Part shown: positions 34,016 to 43,155 of the stretch, piece by piece
Layout: the number at the start of each line of letters is the position of its first letter
How positions within the stretch are numbered: position 1 is the first letter of the stretch
Assembly (NCBI GenBank): GCA_944386555.1
Contig: CALXBN010000018.1
Span: forward strand, 1 to 64,000
Source: an uncultured Ruthenibacterium sp.
Lineage (GTDB): Bacteria; Bacillota; Clostridia; Oscillospirales; Ruminococcaceae
Direction of reading: 5' to 3'
Length of the DNA: 64,000 nt
Program-made: the position numbers and the translations under genes
Notes under the pieces: generated by a model
Databases searched by the model: none
Told to the model about the DNA's origin: nothing
The model's input: the letters and a program-made list of their open reading frames with translations, nothing else

Positions 34016-34942
34016 ATGAAAATTTTGTTTATGGGCACGCCGGAAATAGCGGCTGCATGCCTGCAGGCGATTCTGGACGAAGGGCGGCATACGGTGTGCG
34101 GCGTGTACACCCGGGCCGACAAACCTGTGGGCCGCAAGCAGGTCCTGACGGCTCCGCCCGTCAAACAGCTGGCGGCCCGCTGCGGGATCCCGGTGTTCCA
34201 GCCCAAGACGTTGCGGGACGGTGAAGCTGCCCGGCAGATCCGCGCCTTGGCGCCGGATATTATTGTGGTGGTTGCCTACGGACGAATCCTGCCCAAAGAG
34301 GTGCTGGAGATCCCGCCTCACGGTGCGGTAAACCTGCATGTTTCGCTGCTGCCCAAGTACCGGGGCGCAGCACCGGTGCAGTGGAGCGTAATCAACGGTG
34401 ATGCCGAGACCGGCGTTACCATTATGCAGATGGATGAAGGTTTGGATACAGGGGATATTCTGCTGGTAACACCGGTGGCCATCGGTGAAAATGTCACCAG
34501 TGGCGAGCTGTTTGCTCAGGTAACAGAAGTGGGCGCTGAAACCTTGTGCCGGGCGCTGGCAAGCATTGAGAACGGGCAGATTGCCGCAATTCCGCAGGAC
34601 GGCAGCAGGGCGACTTGGGCGCCGCCCCTGGATAAAGCTATGGCGGCCTTTGATTTTGACCGCCCGGCCCGGCAGCTGCACAACCTGATCCGTGGGTGCA
34701 ATCCATGGCCGATGGCCTATTTTACATGCCAGGGCAAGAAGATCAAGGTGCGCCGCAGCCTGTGCCGGCCGGAGCTGCACGGCAAACCCGGCAGCGTGCT
34801 GAGCATCAAGCCGCTGGTGGTGGCCTGCCGGGACGGTGCGCTGGAACTGGAAGAGGTAGTGCCCGAAGGAAGCCGCCCGATGGAAGGCAGTGCCTGGGCA
34901 TCCGGCCGGCGCCTGAAACCGGGCGGCCAGCTTGAAGCATGA
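34016..34942 (+). CDS. fmt: Methionyl-tRNA formyltransferase
   Basis: A 308-residue enzyme formylating initiator Met-tRNA. The formyltransferase core shows LFMGTPE at the start and SLLPKYRGAAPVQW, with the catalytic N-H-D set in NLHVSLLP and DTGDIL. The C-terminal tRNA-binding domain begins near residue 205. Tight arrangement with def (3 bp). Confidence 0.97.
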   Translation: MKILFMGTPEIAAACLQAILDEGRHTVCGVYTRADKPVGRKQVLTAPPVKQLAARCGIPVFQPKTLRDGEAARQIRALAPDIIVVVAYGRILPKEVLEIPPHGAVNLHVSLLPKYRGAAPVQWSVINGDAETGVTIMQMDEGLDTGDILLVTPVAIGENVTSGELFAQVTEVGAETLCRALASIENGQIAAIPQDGSRATWAPPLDKAMAAFDFDRPARQLHNLIRGCNPWPMAYFTCQGKKIKVRRSLCRPELHGKPGSVLSIKPLVVACRDGALELEEVVPEGSRPMEGSAWASGRRLKPGGQLEA

Positions 34943-34979
34943 TCGGACGGGAAATCGTTGTTTGAAAAGGATGCAGACC

Positions 34980-36290
34980 ATGAGTGACCCACGCCGCGCG
35001 GCGGCAGCCGCGCTGATCAAGCAAGAACAGGGCGGATATGCCAATCTGGTGCTGGCCCATGCGTTAGAGCGGTTTGAAGGCGACGGCAGGGACCGGGCCT
35101 TCCTTTCCGCGATTTTTTACGGCACGGTGGAGCGTATGGCCACCATCGACTATTTGCTGAACCTGTTTTTAAGCCGCCCTTTGCCCCAGATGGATCGCAC
35201 TGTGCGGGCCGTGCTGCGCAGCGGGCTGTACCAGGCCCGCTGGATGGACGGTGTGCCTGTACATGCCGCTGTCAGCGAAAGTGTGGCCCTGTGCCGGCGT
35301 ATGGGAAAGGCCGGCGCGGCCGGCATGGTAAACGCTGTACTGCGCAGGGCTGCCGCAGCGGATTTGGCCGTCTGCGCTTTCCGTGATGAGCTGGAGCGCC
35401 TGTGCGTCCTGTACAGTGTTTCCCGCCCGGTGGCGCAGCTCCTCAGCCGGGCCTATCCGCAGCAGGCGGAAGCTATTTTGACAGCATCTTTCCGCAGGCC
35501 TGCCGTGTGTGTGCGTGTCAACCGCCTGAAAATCGGGCCGGAGCAGCTGGCCTGCATATTGGCAGAGGAAGGTGTTTTATCTGCACCGGGCCCTGTGACG
35601 GACAGCCTTGTGCTGGAAAATGCCGGCGATGTGACCAAGCTGCGCGCCTTTGCCAAGGGCCTGTTCCATGTGCAGGGGGCGGCTTCTCAGCTGGCCTGCG
35701 CGGCGCTGGGAGCACAGCCGGGCTGGAAAGTAGCTGACCTGTGCGCTGCGCCCGGCGGAAAAACAGCCACGCTGGCACAGCATCTGCAGGGGCAGGGCGT
35801 TGTGTACAGCCGGGATGTCCGGGCCGGCCGGGTAGGGCTGATCCGCCAGCTGGTCCGCCGCCTGGGTTTGGAGAACGTCCGCACGGCCTGTGCTGACGCG
35901 GCGGAATACGACGATGCGCTGGCTGGCTGCGACGGTGTATTGTGTGATGTACCCTGCAGCGGCCTGGGCACATTGGCAAAAAAGCCGGACGAGCGATATA
36001 AAGATCTGCAGGGGCTGATGCAATTACAGGCGCTGCAACTGCGTATTCTTACCGTAGGGGCGCGTTATGTGCGGCCTGGCGGGCGGCTGGTGTATTCGAC
36101 CTGTACGTTGAACCCGGGAGAAAACCAGGAGATTGCCGAAGAATTTCTGCGAAGCCACCCGGAGTTCCGCGCCCTGCCTTTGGAAGGGGCGCCGGCTTCA
36201 GCCTGCAAGACGGGAGAGTTTGTCACGCTGCTGCCGCTGGACGGATTGACGGATGGATTTTTCATAGCATCTTTTGAAAGATTGTGGTAA
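34980..36290 (+). CDS. rsmB: 16S rRNA (cytosine(967)-C5)-methyltransferase
   Basis: A 436-residue enzyme. The N-terminal NusB-like domain (about 1-140) is followed by the Rossmann methyltransferase domain: DLCAAPGGKTATLAQHL for SAM binding, DVPCSGLG with one conserved Cys, and YSTCTLNPGENQE with the second catalytic Cys. I chose ATG 34980 because AAAAGGA lies 8 nt upstream; ORF starts further upstream overlap fmt without ribosome sites. Followed immediately by rlmN. Confidence 0.95.
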   Translation: MSDPRRAAAAALIKQEQGGYANLVLAHALERFEGDGRDRAFLSAIFYGTVERMATIDYLLNLFLSRPLPQMDRTVRAVLRSGLYQARWMDGVPVHAAVSESVALCRRMGKAGAAGMVNAVLRRAAAADLAVCAFRDELERLCVLYSVSRPVAQLLSRAYPQQAEAILTASFRRPAVCVRVNRLKIGPEQLACILAEEGVLSAPGPVTDSLVLENAGDVTKLRAFAKGLFHVQGAASQLACAALGAQPGWKVADLCAAPGGKTATLAQHLQGQGVVYSRDVRAGRVGLIRQLVRRLGLENVRTACADAAEYDDALAGCDGVLCDVPCSGLGTLAKKPDERYKDLQGLMQLQALQLRILTVGARYVRPGGRLVYSTCTLNPGENQEIAEEFLRSHPEFRALPLEGAPASACKTGEFVTLLPLDGLTDGFFIASFERLW

Positions 36291-36294
36291 AATA

Positions 36295-37326
36295 ATGAAG
36301 ACAGCCATCTCTTCCATGACGGAGGAACAACTGAAGGAATTTGTAAAAGGCTTGGGCCAGCCGGCTTTTCGGGGCGGACAGCTGTTCAAATGGATGCATG
36401 AAAAGCGTGTAGACAGCTTTGCCGCAATGACGGATCTGCCCAAAGCCCTGATTTGCCGGCTGGAAGAGACCTGCTGCATCGAGCGGCTGCAGATCGGCCA
36501 AAAGCAGCAGTCCCGAGACGGCACGGTGAAGTATTTGTTCCGCCTGCCGGACGGCAACTGCATTGAAACCGTATGGATGCAGTATTCCTACGGCAATACT
36601 GTGTGTGTGTCCACCCAGGTGGGCTGCCGGATGGGCTGCCGCTTTTGCGCTTCTACCCAGGGGGGCAAAGTGCGGGATATGACGGCTGGTGAGATTGCCG
36701 GAGAAATCTATGCCGCCATGGCGGACCAGGGACAGAGGGTATCCCACATTGTCCTGATGGGGATTGGCGAGCCGCTGGATAATTTTGATAATGTGATGGA
36801 CTTCCTGTCTATCATTTCCTCGCCGCACGGGATAAACATCGGGATGCGGAATATCAGCCTGTCTACCTGCGGTTTGGTGCCGCGCATTGCGGAACTGGCA
36901 CAGCGCCGCCTGCAGCTGACTCTTTCCATCTCTCTGCATGCGCCGACGGATGAAATGCGCAGCCGGATGATGCCCGTGAACGATGCGTATCCAGTGGCGC
37001 AGCTGATTGCTGCCTGCCGGGATTATCAGGAAGAGACCGGGCGGCGCATCAGCTTTGAGTATTCTATGGTGCGCGGGGTCAATGACAGCCCCGAGACTGC
37101 AGAGCGCCTGGCGAAATTGATCCGCGGTATGGGGGCACATGTGAACCTGATCCCGATCAATCCGGTAGATGGTTCGCCGTTTACCGCTACCGATGCCGCT
37201 GCGATCCGCCGGTTTCAAGCGCATCTGACGCGGTTGGGTGTCAATGCAACCGTCCGCCGTCGCTTGGGGACAGATATCAGCGCTGCCTGCGGGCAACTTC
37301 GCCGCGAGGCGAAAAGGAGTGAATGA
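36295..37326 (+). CDS. rlmN: Dual-specificity rRNA/tRNA adenine C2-methyltransferase RlmN
   Basis: A 343-residue radical SAM methyltransferase acting on A2503 of 23S rRNA and A37 of some tRNAs. The radical SAM triad lies in CRMGCRFC, with VSTQVGC just before. GIGEPLDNFDNVM and SLHAPTDEMRSRMMPVN are conserved, and the resolving Cys pair lies in these regions. The start is uncertain: ATG 36295 lacks a strong ribosome site and could depend on readthrough from rsmB 4 bp upstream; TTG 36274 is an alternative. Confidence 0.94.
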   Translation: MKTAISSMTEEQLKEFVKGLGQPAFRGGQLFKWMHEKRVDSFAAMTDLPKALICRLEETCCIERLQIGQKQQSRDGTVKYLFRLPDGNCIETVWMQYSYGNTVCVSTQVGCRMGCRFCASTQGGKVRDMTAGEIAGEIYAAMADQGQRVSHIVLMGIGEPLDNFDNVMDFLSIISSPHGINIGMRNISLSTCGLVPRIAELAQRRLQLTLSISLHAPTDEMRSRMMPVNDAYPVAQLIAACRDYQEETGRRISFEYSMVRGVNDSPETAERLAKLIRGMGAHVNLIPINPVDGSPFTATDAAAIRRFQAHLTRLGVNATVRRRLGTDISAACGQLRREAKRSE

Positions 37327-37329
37327 ATC

Positions 37330-38091
37330 ATGAGATTGGTCGCCAGGACCGATATCGGACACCAGCGCGCGGAAAACCAGGACAGCTACCGCGCCGGCAA
37401 ACTGCCGGGCGATATTGTATGGGCTGCCGTATGTGACGGCATGGGCGGCGCAAAGGGCGGGCGCCTGGCCAGCAGCATGGCGGCATCCGGCCTGGAGGAA
37501 GCGTTTACCGCAGGGTTGCCGGCCGTGACCAGCCCGGCCGATGCAGGGGAATTCCTGCGGGCGGCCATCCAGTATGTGAACCGGGCGATTTATCAAAAGG
37601 CGCAGACGACCCCTGCGGCTCACGGCATGGGAACCACCGTGGTGTGTGCGGTGGCCTGCCCTGACGCGGCCGTATATGCCCATGTGGGGGATTCCCGCGC
37701 GTATCTGATGCACAGCGGCGCGCTGTTCCAGCTGACGAAAGATCATTCCATGGTGCAGGAACTGGTGGAGCAGGGGCGCATTACCGAAGAAGAAGCCTAC
37801 ACCCATCCTCAAAAAAATCTGATTACCCGTGCGCTGGGTGTGGCAGACTGCGTAGAGGCGGATTGCGGTCAGGTGGCGCTGGCGCAGGGGGACGTACTGC
37901 TGTTGTGCACCGACGGCCTGACCAATTATGTTTCGGCAGAGGAAATTGCGCGCATTTTGGCACAAACCCCTTTCTACCGGGCGGCAGATGCATTGATCGA
38001 CATGGCGCTGGAGGCCGGAGGGCTGGATAATGTTACGGCCCTGCTGGTGGGCGTGGAACCCGAGGAGGAAAGCGATGGCAACAATGGATAA
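37330..38091 (+). CDS. prpC: PP2C-type serine/threonine phosphatase (PrpC/Stp1)
   Basis: A 253-residue PPM phosphatase. Conserved metal-binding motifs are RAENQDSY near the N-terminus, CDGMGGAKGG (about 36-45), VGDSRAYL, and the late CTDGLTNYVS and GGLDNVTALLV. It removes phosphate from targets of the kinase encoded next. ATG 37330 has AAAGGAG upstream. Its end overlaps pknB by 17 nt, a standard phosphatase-kinase coupling. Confidence 0.95.
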   Translation: MRLVARTDIGHQRAENQDSYRAGKLPGDIVWAAVCDGMGGAKGGRLASSMAASGLEEAFTAGLPAVTSPADAGEFLRAAIQYVNRAIYQKAQTTPAAHGMGTTVVCAVACPDAAVYAHVGDSRAYLMHSGALFQLTKDHSMVQELVEQGRITEEEAYTHPQKNLITRALGVADCVEADCGQVALAQGDVLLLCTDGLTNYVSAEEIARILAQTPFYRAADALIDMALEAGGLDNVTALLVGVEPEEESDGNNG

Positions 38092-40255
38092 CTTGCTGAA
38101 TACGCGTCTGGACGGGCGCTATCAAATCGATCAGATTTTGGGTGCCGGCGGCATGGCCAATGTGTACAAAGGCCGTGATCTGGATACTGGGCGGACGGTG
38201 GCCATCAAGGTGCTGCGCCGTGAACTGATGGACAATGCCGATCTGGTGCGCCGGTTCAAAAACGAAGCCAAGGCTGTCAGCCTGCTGAATCATCCCAATA
38301 TCACAAAAGTATACGACGTGGGCGTCAGCGAGCGTCTGCAGTATATCGTGATGGAATATATTGACGGTATCACATTGAAAGAATACATGGAGTACCGTAA
38401 GCGCCCGCTGACCTACAAGGAAACCCTGCATTTTGTAATGCAGGTTTTGGCGGCCCTGCAGCATGCCCATGATAAGGGCATTGTCCACAGGGACATAAAG
38501 CCGCAGAATATCATGCTGCTTTCGGATGGTTCCATCAAAGTGATGGATTTTGGAATTGCCCGGTTTTCACGCAGCGAAAACCAGACCATGACGGACAAGG
38601 CCATTGGCTCTGTGCATTATATCAGCCCGGAACAGGCGAAGGGCGCCGCTACCGATGTGCGCGCAGATATCTATTCGGTGGGCGTAATGATGTATGAAAT
38701 GCTGTCCGGCCATCTGCCGTTTGAATCGGACAGCCCGGTCTCCGTGGCGATTAAACAAATCAGTGAAGAGGCGCGCCCTCTGCGGGAACTGAACCCCAAT
38801 GTCCCGGCGGCTTTGGAGGCAATCATTGCCCGGGCTATGGCCAAAGAACCCCGGGACCGTTATCCTTCTGCGCGGGAAATGATGGCGGACCTGGAGGAAT
38901 TCCGGCAGAATCCCGGCGGTACGCGTGTTGCCTATCGCGCACAGGCCAGGCTGGCACCGGCGCCCGTGGAAGAGCCGACCCGCTATGTGGCGCGGCCTGC
39001 GGCTGTGCATGCGGCTTCCCGCGGTGGAAAGCAGTCTGCCCGACCTGCCGCCCAAAAGGCGCAGGGGCCGCTGGCGGCGGTATCCGCTACATTGCACCGC
39101 ACAACCGGTGCGAAAGGGGCGCAGGCTGTGGCCAGGGGACGGCGCAGCCTGGCTATGCCGATCCTGGCGGGCGTCACTGCGGCCTTTGCCCTGGGCGCCA
39201 TCATTTTGATTATTATTATTTTCCGAACCAGCGGCGCGGATATGTTTTCACAGCGGGCGGATGTGGATCTGCCCATCTTTACCGGAATGACCTGGGAGAG
39301 CATTGATGCAGACCCGCAATATGATTCGTTTGATTTTACGGTGCGGACGGAATATAATGCTGAGTATGAAGCCGGTGTGGTCTACAGCCAAAGCCCCAAA
39401 CCGCCCAAGGTGGTCAAGGAAGGCGCTTCGGTGACGCTGTATGTGAGCATGGGCTCGCAGATTGTCAGCGTCCCCAATGTGATTGGACAGGACCGCAATA
39501 CGGCCATGCGGGAGCTGAGCGCTGCGGGTATCGTATTCAAAATTGTCACCGAGCCAACAGAAGATCAGGCTGCGGTGGGCAAGGTGATTGCGCTGGACCC
39601 CGGCGTCGGTTCTCAAGTGCGCAGTGGTGACAAGGACAATGTGGTCACTGTGACAGTGGCCCGCCAGGAAGTTCAAAATGAAACCGAAGTGCCTGCAATT
39701 GTGGGCCTGAGCCAGGAAGAAGCCGAGCGCCTTCTGGAGGAGAGCAACCTGTCGCTGGGCAATGTGGCCACGCGGGACGATGCCAGCGCAGCCGGCACCG
39801 TGCTGGAGCAGAGCCGTCAGCCCGGGGATAAGGTGAGCATCGGCAGCACGGTCAATATCGTTGTATCTACCGGCGCTGTCCCCACACCCCGCAATGTGAC
39901 GGTGGTGTTTAACGAGACGGTGGATGAAGGCGACTGGACCCTGGTGCTGGAAGGCGGGCAGACTGCCACCTACCACACCACGGCGGGAACGGCTGCCAGC
40001 TGGACCACATCGTTTACCGATACGGGCGTGAAGACGGTTCTGCTGCAGGGGCCCAACGGCTATTCGCAGTTTGCTTCGGTGGACTTTGGCACGACCGGGA
40101 CGGATGTGACAATCGGGCCGGTGGGCGGTTCATATACACCACCGGCCAGCCAGCCGTCCGATCCGTCCGCATCTACCCCCACAACGCCGGAAACCGTACC
40201 GGGAACACCGGATGAGGGGAACAATACAGGAAACATCACCATTCCCTCGGCATGA
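38075..40255 (+). CDS. pknB: PASTA-domain Ser/Thr protein kinase (PknB/PrkC type)
   Basis: A 726-residue membrane kinase sensing peptidoglycan fragments. The kinase domain (about 15-275) shows LGAGGMANVYKG, VAIKVLRR, HRDIKPQN (H138, R139, D140), DFGIARF and SPEQAKG. A basic linker leads to one membrane segment (about 360-384, LAGVTAAFALGAIILIIIIF). Outside, about three PASTA repeats (390-605) are followed by a non-PASTA beta-rich domain and a Pro/Thr tail (605-726). GAGGAGG precedes ATG 38075. Partner phosphatase upstream, second PASTA protein downstream. Confidence 0.95.
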   Translation: MATMDNLLNTRLDGRYQIDQILGAGGMANVYKGRDLDTGRTVAIKVLRRELMDNADLVRRFKNEAKAVSLLNHPNITKVYDVGVSERLQYIVMEYIDGITLKEYMEYRKRPLTYKETLHFVMQVLAALQHAHDKGIVHRDIKPQNIMLLSDGSIKVMDFGIARFSRSENQTMTDKAIGSVHYISPEQAKGAATDVRADIYSVGVMMYEMLSGHLPFESDSPVSVAIKQISEEARPLRELNPNVPAALEAIIARAMAKEPRDRYPSAREMMADLEEFRQNPGGTRVAYRAQARLAPAPVEEPTRYVARPAAVHAASRGGKQSARPAAQKAQGPLAAVSATLHRTTGAKGAQAVARGRRSLAMPILAGVTAAFALGAIILIIIIFRTSGADMFSQRADVDLPIFTGMTWESIDADPQYDSFDFTVRTEYNAEYEAGVVYSQSPKPPKVVKEGASVTLYVSMGSQIVSVPNVIGQDRNTAMRELSAAGIVFKIVTEPTEDQAAVGKVIALDPGVGSQVRSGDKDNVVTVTVARQEVQNETEVPAIVGLSQEEAERLLEESNLSLGNVATRDDASAAGTVLEQSRQPGDKVSIGSTVNIVVSTGAVPTPRNVTVVFNETVDEGDWTLVLEGGQTATYHTTAGTAASWTTSFTDTGVKTVLLQGPNGYSQFASVDFGTTGTDVTIGPVGGSYTPPASQPSDPSASTPTTPETVPGTPDEGNNTGNITIPSA

Positions 40256-40294
40256 GGCCGCGGGCGGGAATGATTGAGAAGTGAGGCGATTCTC

Positions 40295-41350
40295 GTGGCA
40301 GACAGTGAGCAGCGCGTATCGGAGGCGGCCGTCGGGGACAGTGCTGCCGATAAACCGGCGGAACAGGCGGCCGGGCAGGCACTGCATGCACCGGCCGGCA
40401 CGGAAAAAAAGGATGAGGATGCTGTGAAGAAAAAAGATCGGACGCAGGGCGGCGCCCGGGAAAAGAAAGCCCGCAAACGCCATTATCTGGTTTTTTATGT
40501 ATTTATTCTCACGTTGTTCATTTCAGTGGGGTCGGTGGTATTTATTCTGGGCCTGTTCACTTCATCGGGCGCCGGCCTGTTCACGACGGTGCCCGATGTA
40601 GAGCTGCCCAGTTTTGACCTGCTGACTCGTGAAGAAGTGGAAAATAACGAGGCGTATGCGGATTTTCACATCAATTGGCAGGAAGAATACAGCAGTGAAT
40701 ACGAAGAGGGCGTTATTTTTGACCAAAGCCCCAAAGCGCCGCGCCAGGTAAAGGCCAATGCAACCATTACCCTGCGGGTGAGCATGGGCGTGGAAAAAGT
40801 GACGGTCCCGGATATTTTGGGATGGCAGCGAAATTCAGCCCGCGAGAAAGTACGCAGCCTGGGCCTGCAGATCCTGCTTAAAACCGAAGAAAATGAAGAG
40901 GTTGACCCGGGTATTGTGCTGCGCACCGAGCCGTCCGCCGGCGCGCAGCTGGAAAGCGGCGACACGCTGACGGTGTACATCAGCCGGGATGAAGTGCGCA
41001 GCGAGGCCATTGTGCCCAGCTGTGTGGGCCTCAGCCGGGAAAAGGCCAACCAGATTCTGTCCAATATAGGGCTGACTTATCGGGTTGTCAATGTGGACAG
41101 CACGCAGCCGGAGGGGACTGTGCTCAGCCAAAGCCCTGCTGCAGGCAGTACATTGGCTCAGGGCGGAACGGTAACACTGCAGATCTCCAGCGGTACGCCG
41201 GATGCAGCCAATATCATTGTAGACGGCTCCGGGGGCATCATTTACCGAGACAGCGAGGAAGCGGAAGATTCTACCACCGGCCATCATCATACATGGCAGA
41301 TGCTGACGGATGGGCACCGTGTGTGCACGGTTTGCGGCGAGGTGCGCTGA
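40295..41350 (+). CDS. Membrane-anchored PASTA protein without a kinase domain
   Basis: A 351-residue protein with an acidic/charged N-terminus, one membrane segment (about 64-87, LVFYVFILTLFISVGSVVFILGLF), then three PASTA repeats similar in layout to the ectodomain of the neighbouring kinase (PDVELPSF..., VTVPDILGWQ..., AIVPSCVGLS...). The end is HHHTWQMLTDGHRVCTVCGEVR, a small His/Cys zinc-ribbon-like tail, unusual outside the membrane. GTG 40295 is preferred because AGTGAGG lies 8 nt upstream; TTG 40274 is the alternative. It probably arose by duplication of the pknB 3' part and may share or compete for the same ligand. Confidence 0.87.
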   Translation: MADSEQRVSEAAVGDSAADKPAEQAAGQALHAPAGTEKKDEDAVKKKDRTQGGAREKKARKRHYLVFYVFILTLFISVGSVVFILGLFTSSGAGLFTTVPDVELPSFDLLTREEVENNEAYADFHINWQEEYSSEYEEGVIFDQSPKAPRQVKANATITLRVSMGVEKVTVPDILGWQRNSAREKVRSLGLQILLKTEENEEVDPGIVLRTEPSAGAQLESGDTLTVYISRDEVRSEAIVPSCVGLSREKANQILSNIGLTYRVVNVDSTQPEGTVLSQSPAAGSTLAQGGTVTLQISSGTPDAANIIVDGSGGIIYRDSEEAEDSTTGHHHTWQMLTDGHRVCTVCGEVR

Positions 41351-42225
41351 TGGCCGGCAGGGAACCGTATATCGTCAAAGGCATTGGCGGATTTTATTAT
41401 GTGGATACCGGCACCGAAATTCTGGAATGCCGTGCCAAGGGCATCTTTCGCAAAAAGAAACTGACGCCCGTGGCCGGAGACCGCGTACGGCTGGAACAGG
41501 AAGCCGGAACTTGGGTTGTGGCGGAAATTCTGCCGCGCAAAAATGTCTTTGTCCGTCCGCCGGTGGCCAATGTGGATCAATTGCTCATTGTGGCCAGCAC
41601 CGTACAGCCGGTGCCCAGCACGCTGGTGATTGATACGCTCAGTGCCATTGCCGTGGATAAAGGCGCCCGGCCGGTATTGGTTGTGACGAAGGGGGATCTT
41701 TCCGCCGCCGCCCGCCTGGAAAGCTGCTATGCCCACGCCGGGTTCCCGGTGGTGACGGTTCATGCCGCCGCAGGACAGGGCCTGGAACAGGTGCGGGCGA
41801 TGCTGGCCGGCCGGCTCAGTGTGTTCTGCGGCAACTCCGGCGTGGGGAAATCTACGCTGCTGGGGGCCCTGTTGGGCGAGCAGCTGGAAACCGGGGACAT
41901 CAGCCGCAAACTGGGGCGCGGACGCCATACAACTCGGGAAGTGCAGCTGTACTCTTGCTGCGGCGGCTTGGTGGCCGATACGCCCGGTTTTGCCAGTTTG
42001 GATATGGAGCGGGCCTGTTATATCCCCAAAGAAGATCTTCAGCTGGCCTTTCCGGATATCGCGCGCTATTTTGGCCGGTGCAAATTCACGGGCTGTTCCC
42101 ACACTGCGGAAAAGGGCTGCGCAGTGCGCCAGGCACTGGCGGAAGGGGAAATCAGCCAAAGCCGTTATGACAGCTATGTGACACTGTATAACCAGATGAA
42201 AGAACTCAAGGAGTGGCAGATGTGA
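41350..42225 (+). CDS. rsgA: Small ribosomal subunit biogenesis GTPase RsgA
   Basis: A 291-residue circularly permuted GTPase. An OB-fold comes first (about 1-65), then the G domain in permuted order: TKGD (G4) precedes GNSGVGKST (G1) and DTPGF (G3). A zinc knuckle CKFTGCSHTAEKGC follows. It checks 30S maturation. ATG overlaps the previous stop by one base (TGATG). Confidence 0.96.
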   Translation: MAGREPYIVKGIGGFYYVDTGTEILECRAKGIFRKKKLTPVAGDRVRLEQEAGTWVVAEILPRKNVFVRPPVANVDQLLIVASTVQPVPSTLVIDTLSAIAVDKGARPVLVVTKGDLSAAARLESCYAHAGFPVVTVHAAAGQGLEQVRAMLAGRLSVFCGNSGVGKSTLLGALLGEQLETGDISRKLGRGRHTTREVQLYSCCGGLVADTPGFASLDMERACYIPKEDLQLAFPDIARYFGRCKFTGCSHTAEKGCAVRQALAEGEISQSRYDSYVTLYNQMKELKEWQM

Positions 42226-42258
42226 TGCCGCTCCTTTTCTGACAGCAGGAGGAAAAGC

Positions 42259-42888
42259 ATGAAGAAGTGTGTGATCCTGGCATCCATGCCTGCCGCAGAC
42301 AGCCTGCGCCATTGGTGCGAAGGGGCGGATTTGCTTATCGCTGCCGATGCGGGCTGGCGCCAGGCGAAGGCCTGGGGGCTTTGCCCGGATATACTGCTGG
42401 GCGATTACGACAGTGCGCCCATGCCGGAACACCTGCCGGAACAGACGCTCCTGCGGCTGCCGGCGGAGAAAGACGACACGGATACGCATTGCGCAGCACG
42501 GCAGGCCATTGCCGCCGGATGTACCCAGGCGGTGATCTTGGGCGGCCTGGGCGGCCGGCTGGACCATACGCTGGCCAATATGAACACTTTGCTGTTTTTG
42601 GCGCAGCACGGCGTGCAGGCTGTACTGGCCGATGAAGGTGTGGAAGTGCGTGCTTTGCTGCCGGGCGCGCACATACTGCCCGCGCGGCCGGGGTGGTACT
42701 GTTCGCTTTTTCCGGCCCAGGGCCGGGTGGAAGGGCTGTGGCTGGAAAACCTGAAATATCCGCTGCAGAATGCGGTGCTGACAGCTCACTGGCCCGTGGG
42801 GGTCAGCAATGAATTCTTGGAGGGACCGGCCCGCGTACGGTTCGCCAAGGGTGCTCTGTACTGTGTGCTGTGCCGCAAAGAGCGGTGA
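42259..42888 (+). CDS. thiN: Thiamine pyrophosphokinase
   Basis: A 209-residue kinase making thiamine diphosphate from thiamine and ATP. The TPK catalytic domain shows LLIAADAGWRQ, LLGDYDSAP, KDDTDTHCAARQAI (metal and substrate site) and GGLGGRLDHTLANM. The C-terminal thiamine-binding beta domain includes LKYPLQNAVLTAHWPVGVSNEF. ATG 42259 has AGGAGGAAA upstream. In B. subtilis rpe sits between rsgA and thiN; here it is absent. Confidence 0.95.
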   Translation: MKKCVILASMPAADSLRHWCEGADLLIAADAGWRQAKAWGLCPDILLGDYDSAPMPEHLPEQTLLRLPAEKDDTDTHCAARQAIAAGCTQAVILGGLGGRLDHTLANMNTLLFLAQHGVQAVLADEGVEVRALLPGAHILPARPGWYCSLFPAQGRVEGLWLENLKYPLQNAVLTAHWPVGVSNEFLEGPARVRFAKGALYCVLCRKER

Positions 42889-42972
42889 AGGGAAGGACAG
42901 GCACACGGCGGCAGGGTGGCGGATATACTGTACCAAAGGCGCTTGCAGGCGCAGGAAAGGATGGTGCAGGAG

Positions 42973-43050
42973 ATGAAAGTGGTGGTTTGGAAGAGCCCGC
43001 GTTGCCTGTGCGGCATTTTGCGGTTGTTGTTTGGTATCCATAAAACATGA
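42973..43050 (+). CDS. spoVM: Stage V sporulation protein SpoVM (25 residues)
   Basis: A 25-codon frame from ATG 42973 encodes MKVVVWKSPRCLCGILRLLF followed by GIHKT. Aligned to the 26-residue B. subtilis SpoVM, the identities include K2, K7, P9, L12, G14, I15, R17 and G21. P9 is the residue needed for recognising membrane curvature on the forespore. Position directly after thiN at the end of this operon is exactly the B. subtilis synteny. An in-frame ATG at 42961 would add four residues; AGGAAAGG lies before both. Too short for ordinary gene callers. Confidence 0.87.
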   Translation: MKVVVWKSPRCLCGILRLLFGIHKT

Positions 43051-43080
43051 CAGCCGGTGGTGTTTTTGCCGGCTGGCCGT

Positions 43081-43123
43081 AAAAGCGGTGCCCGGAAGCT
43101 GACAGCTTCCGGGCACCGCTTTT
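43081..43123. terminator. Bidirectional terminator closing the superoperon
   Basis: Perfect 20-bp stem AAAAGCGGTGCCCGGAAGCT / AGCTTCCGGGCACCGCTTTT with GAC loop, between convergent spoVM and the radical SAM gene. Confidence 0.95.
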
Positions 43124-43155
43124 CGCCGCTGCAACCGGCAGCGGGCAGACGGGTT

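Noticed and set aside
42786..43016. Minus-strand 76-codon frame over the spoVM region
   Set aside because: Antisense to thiN end and spoVM; the plus-strand spoVM frame matches a known family and syntenic position.
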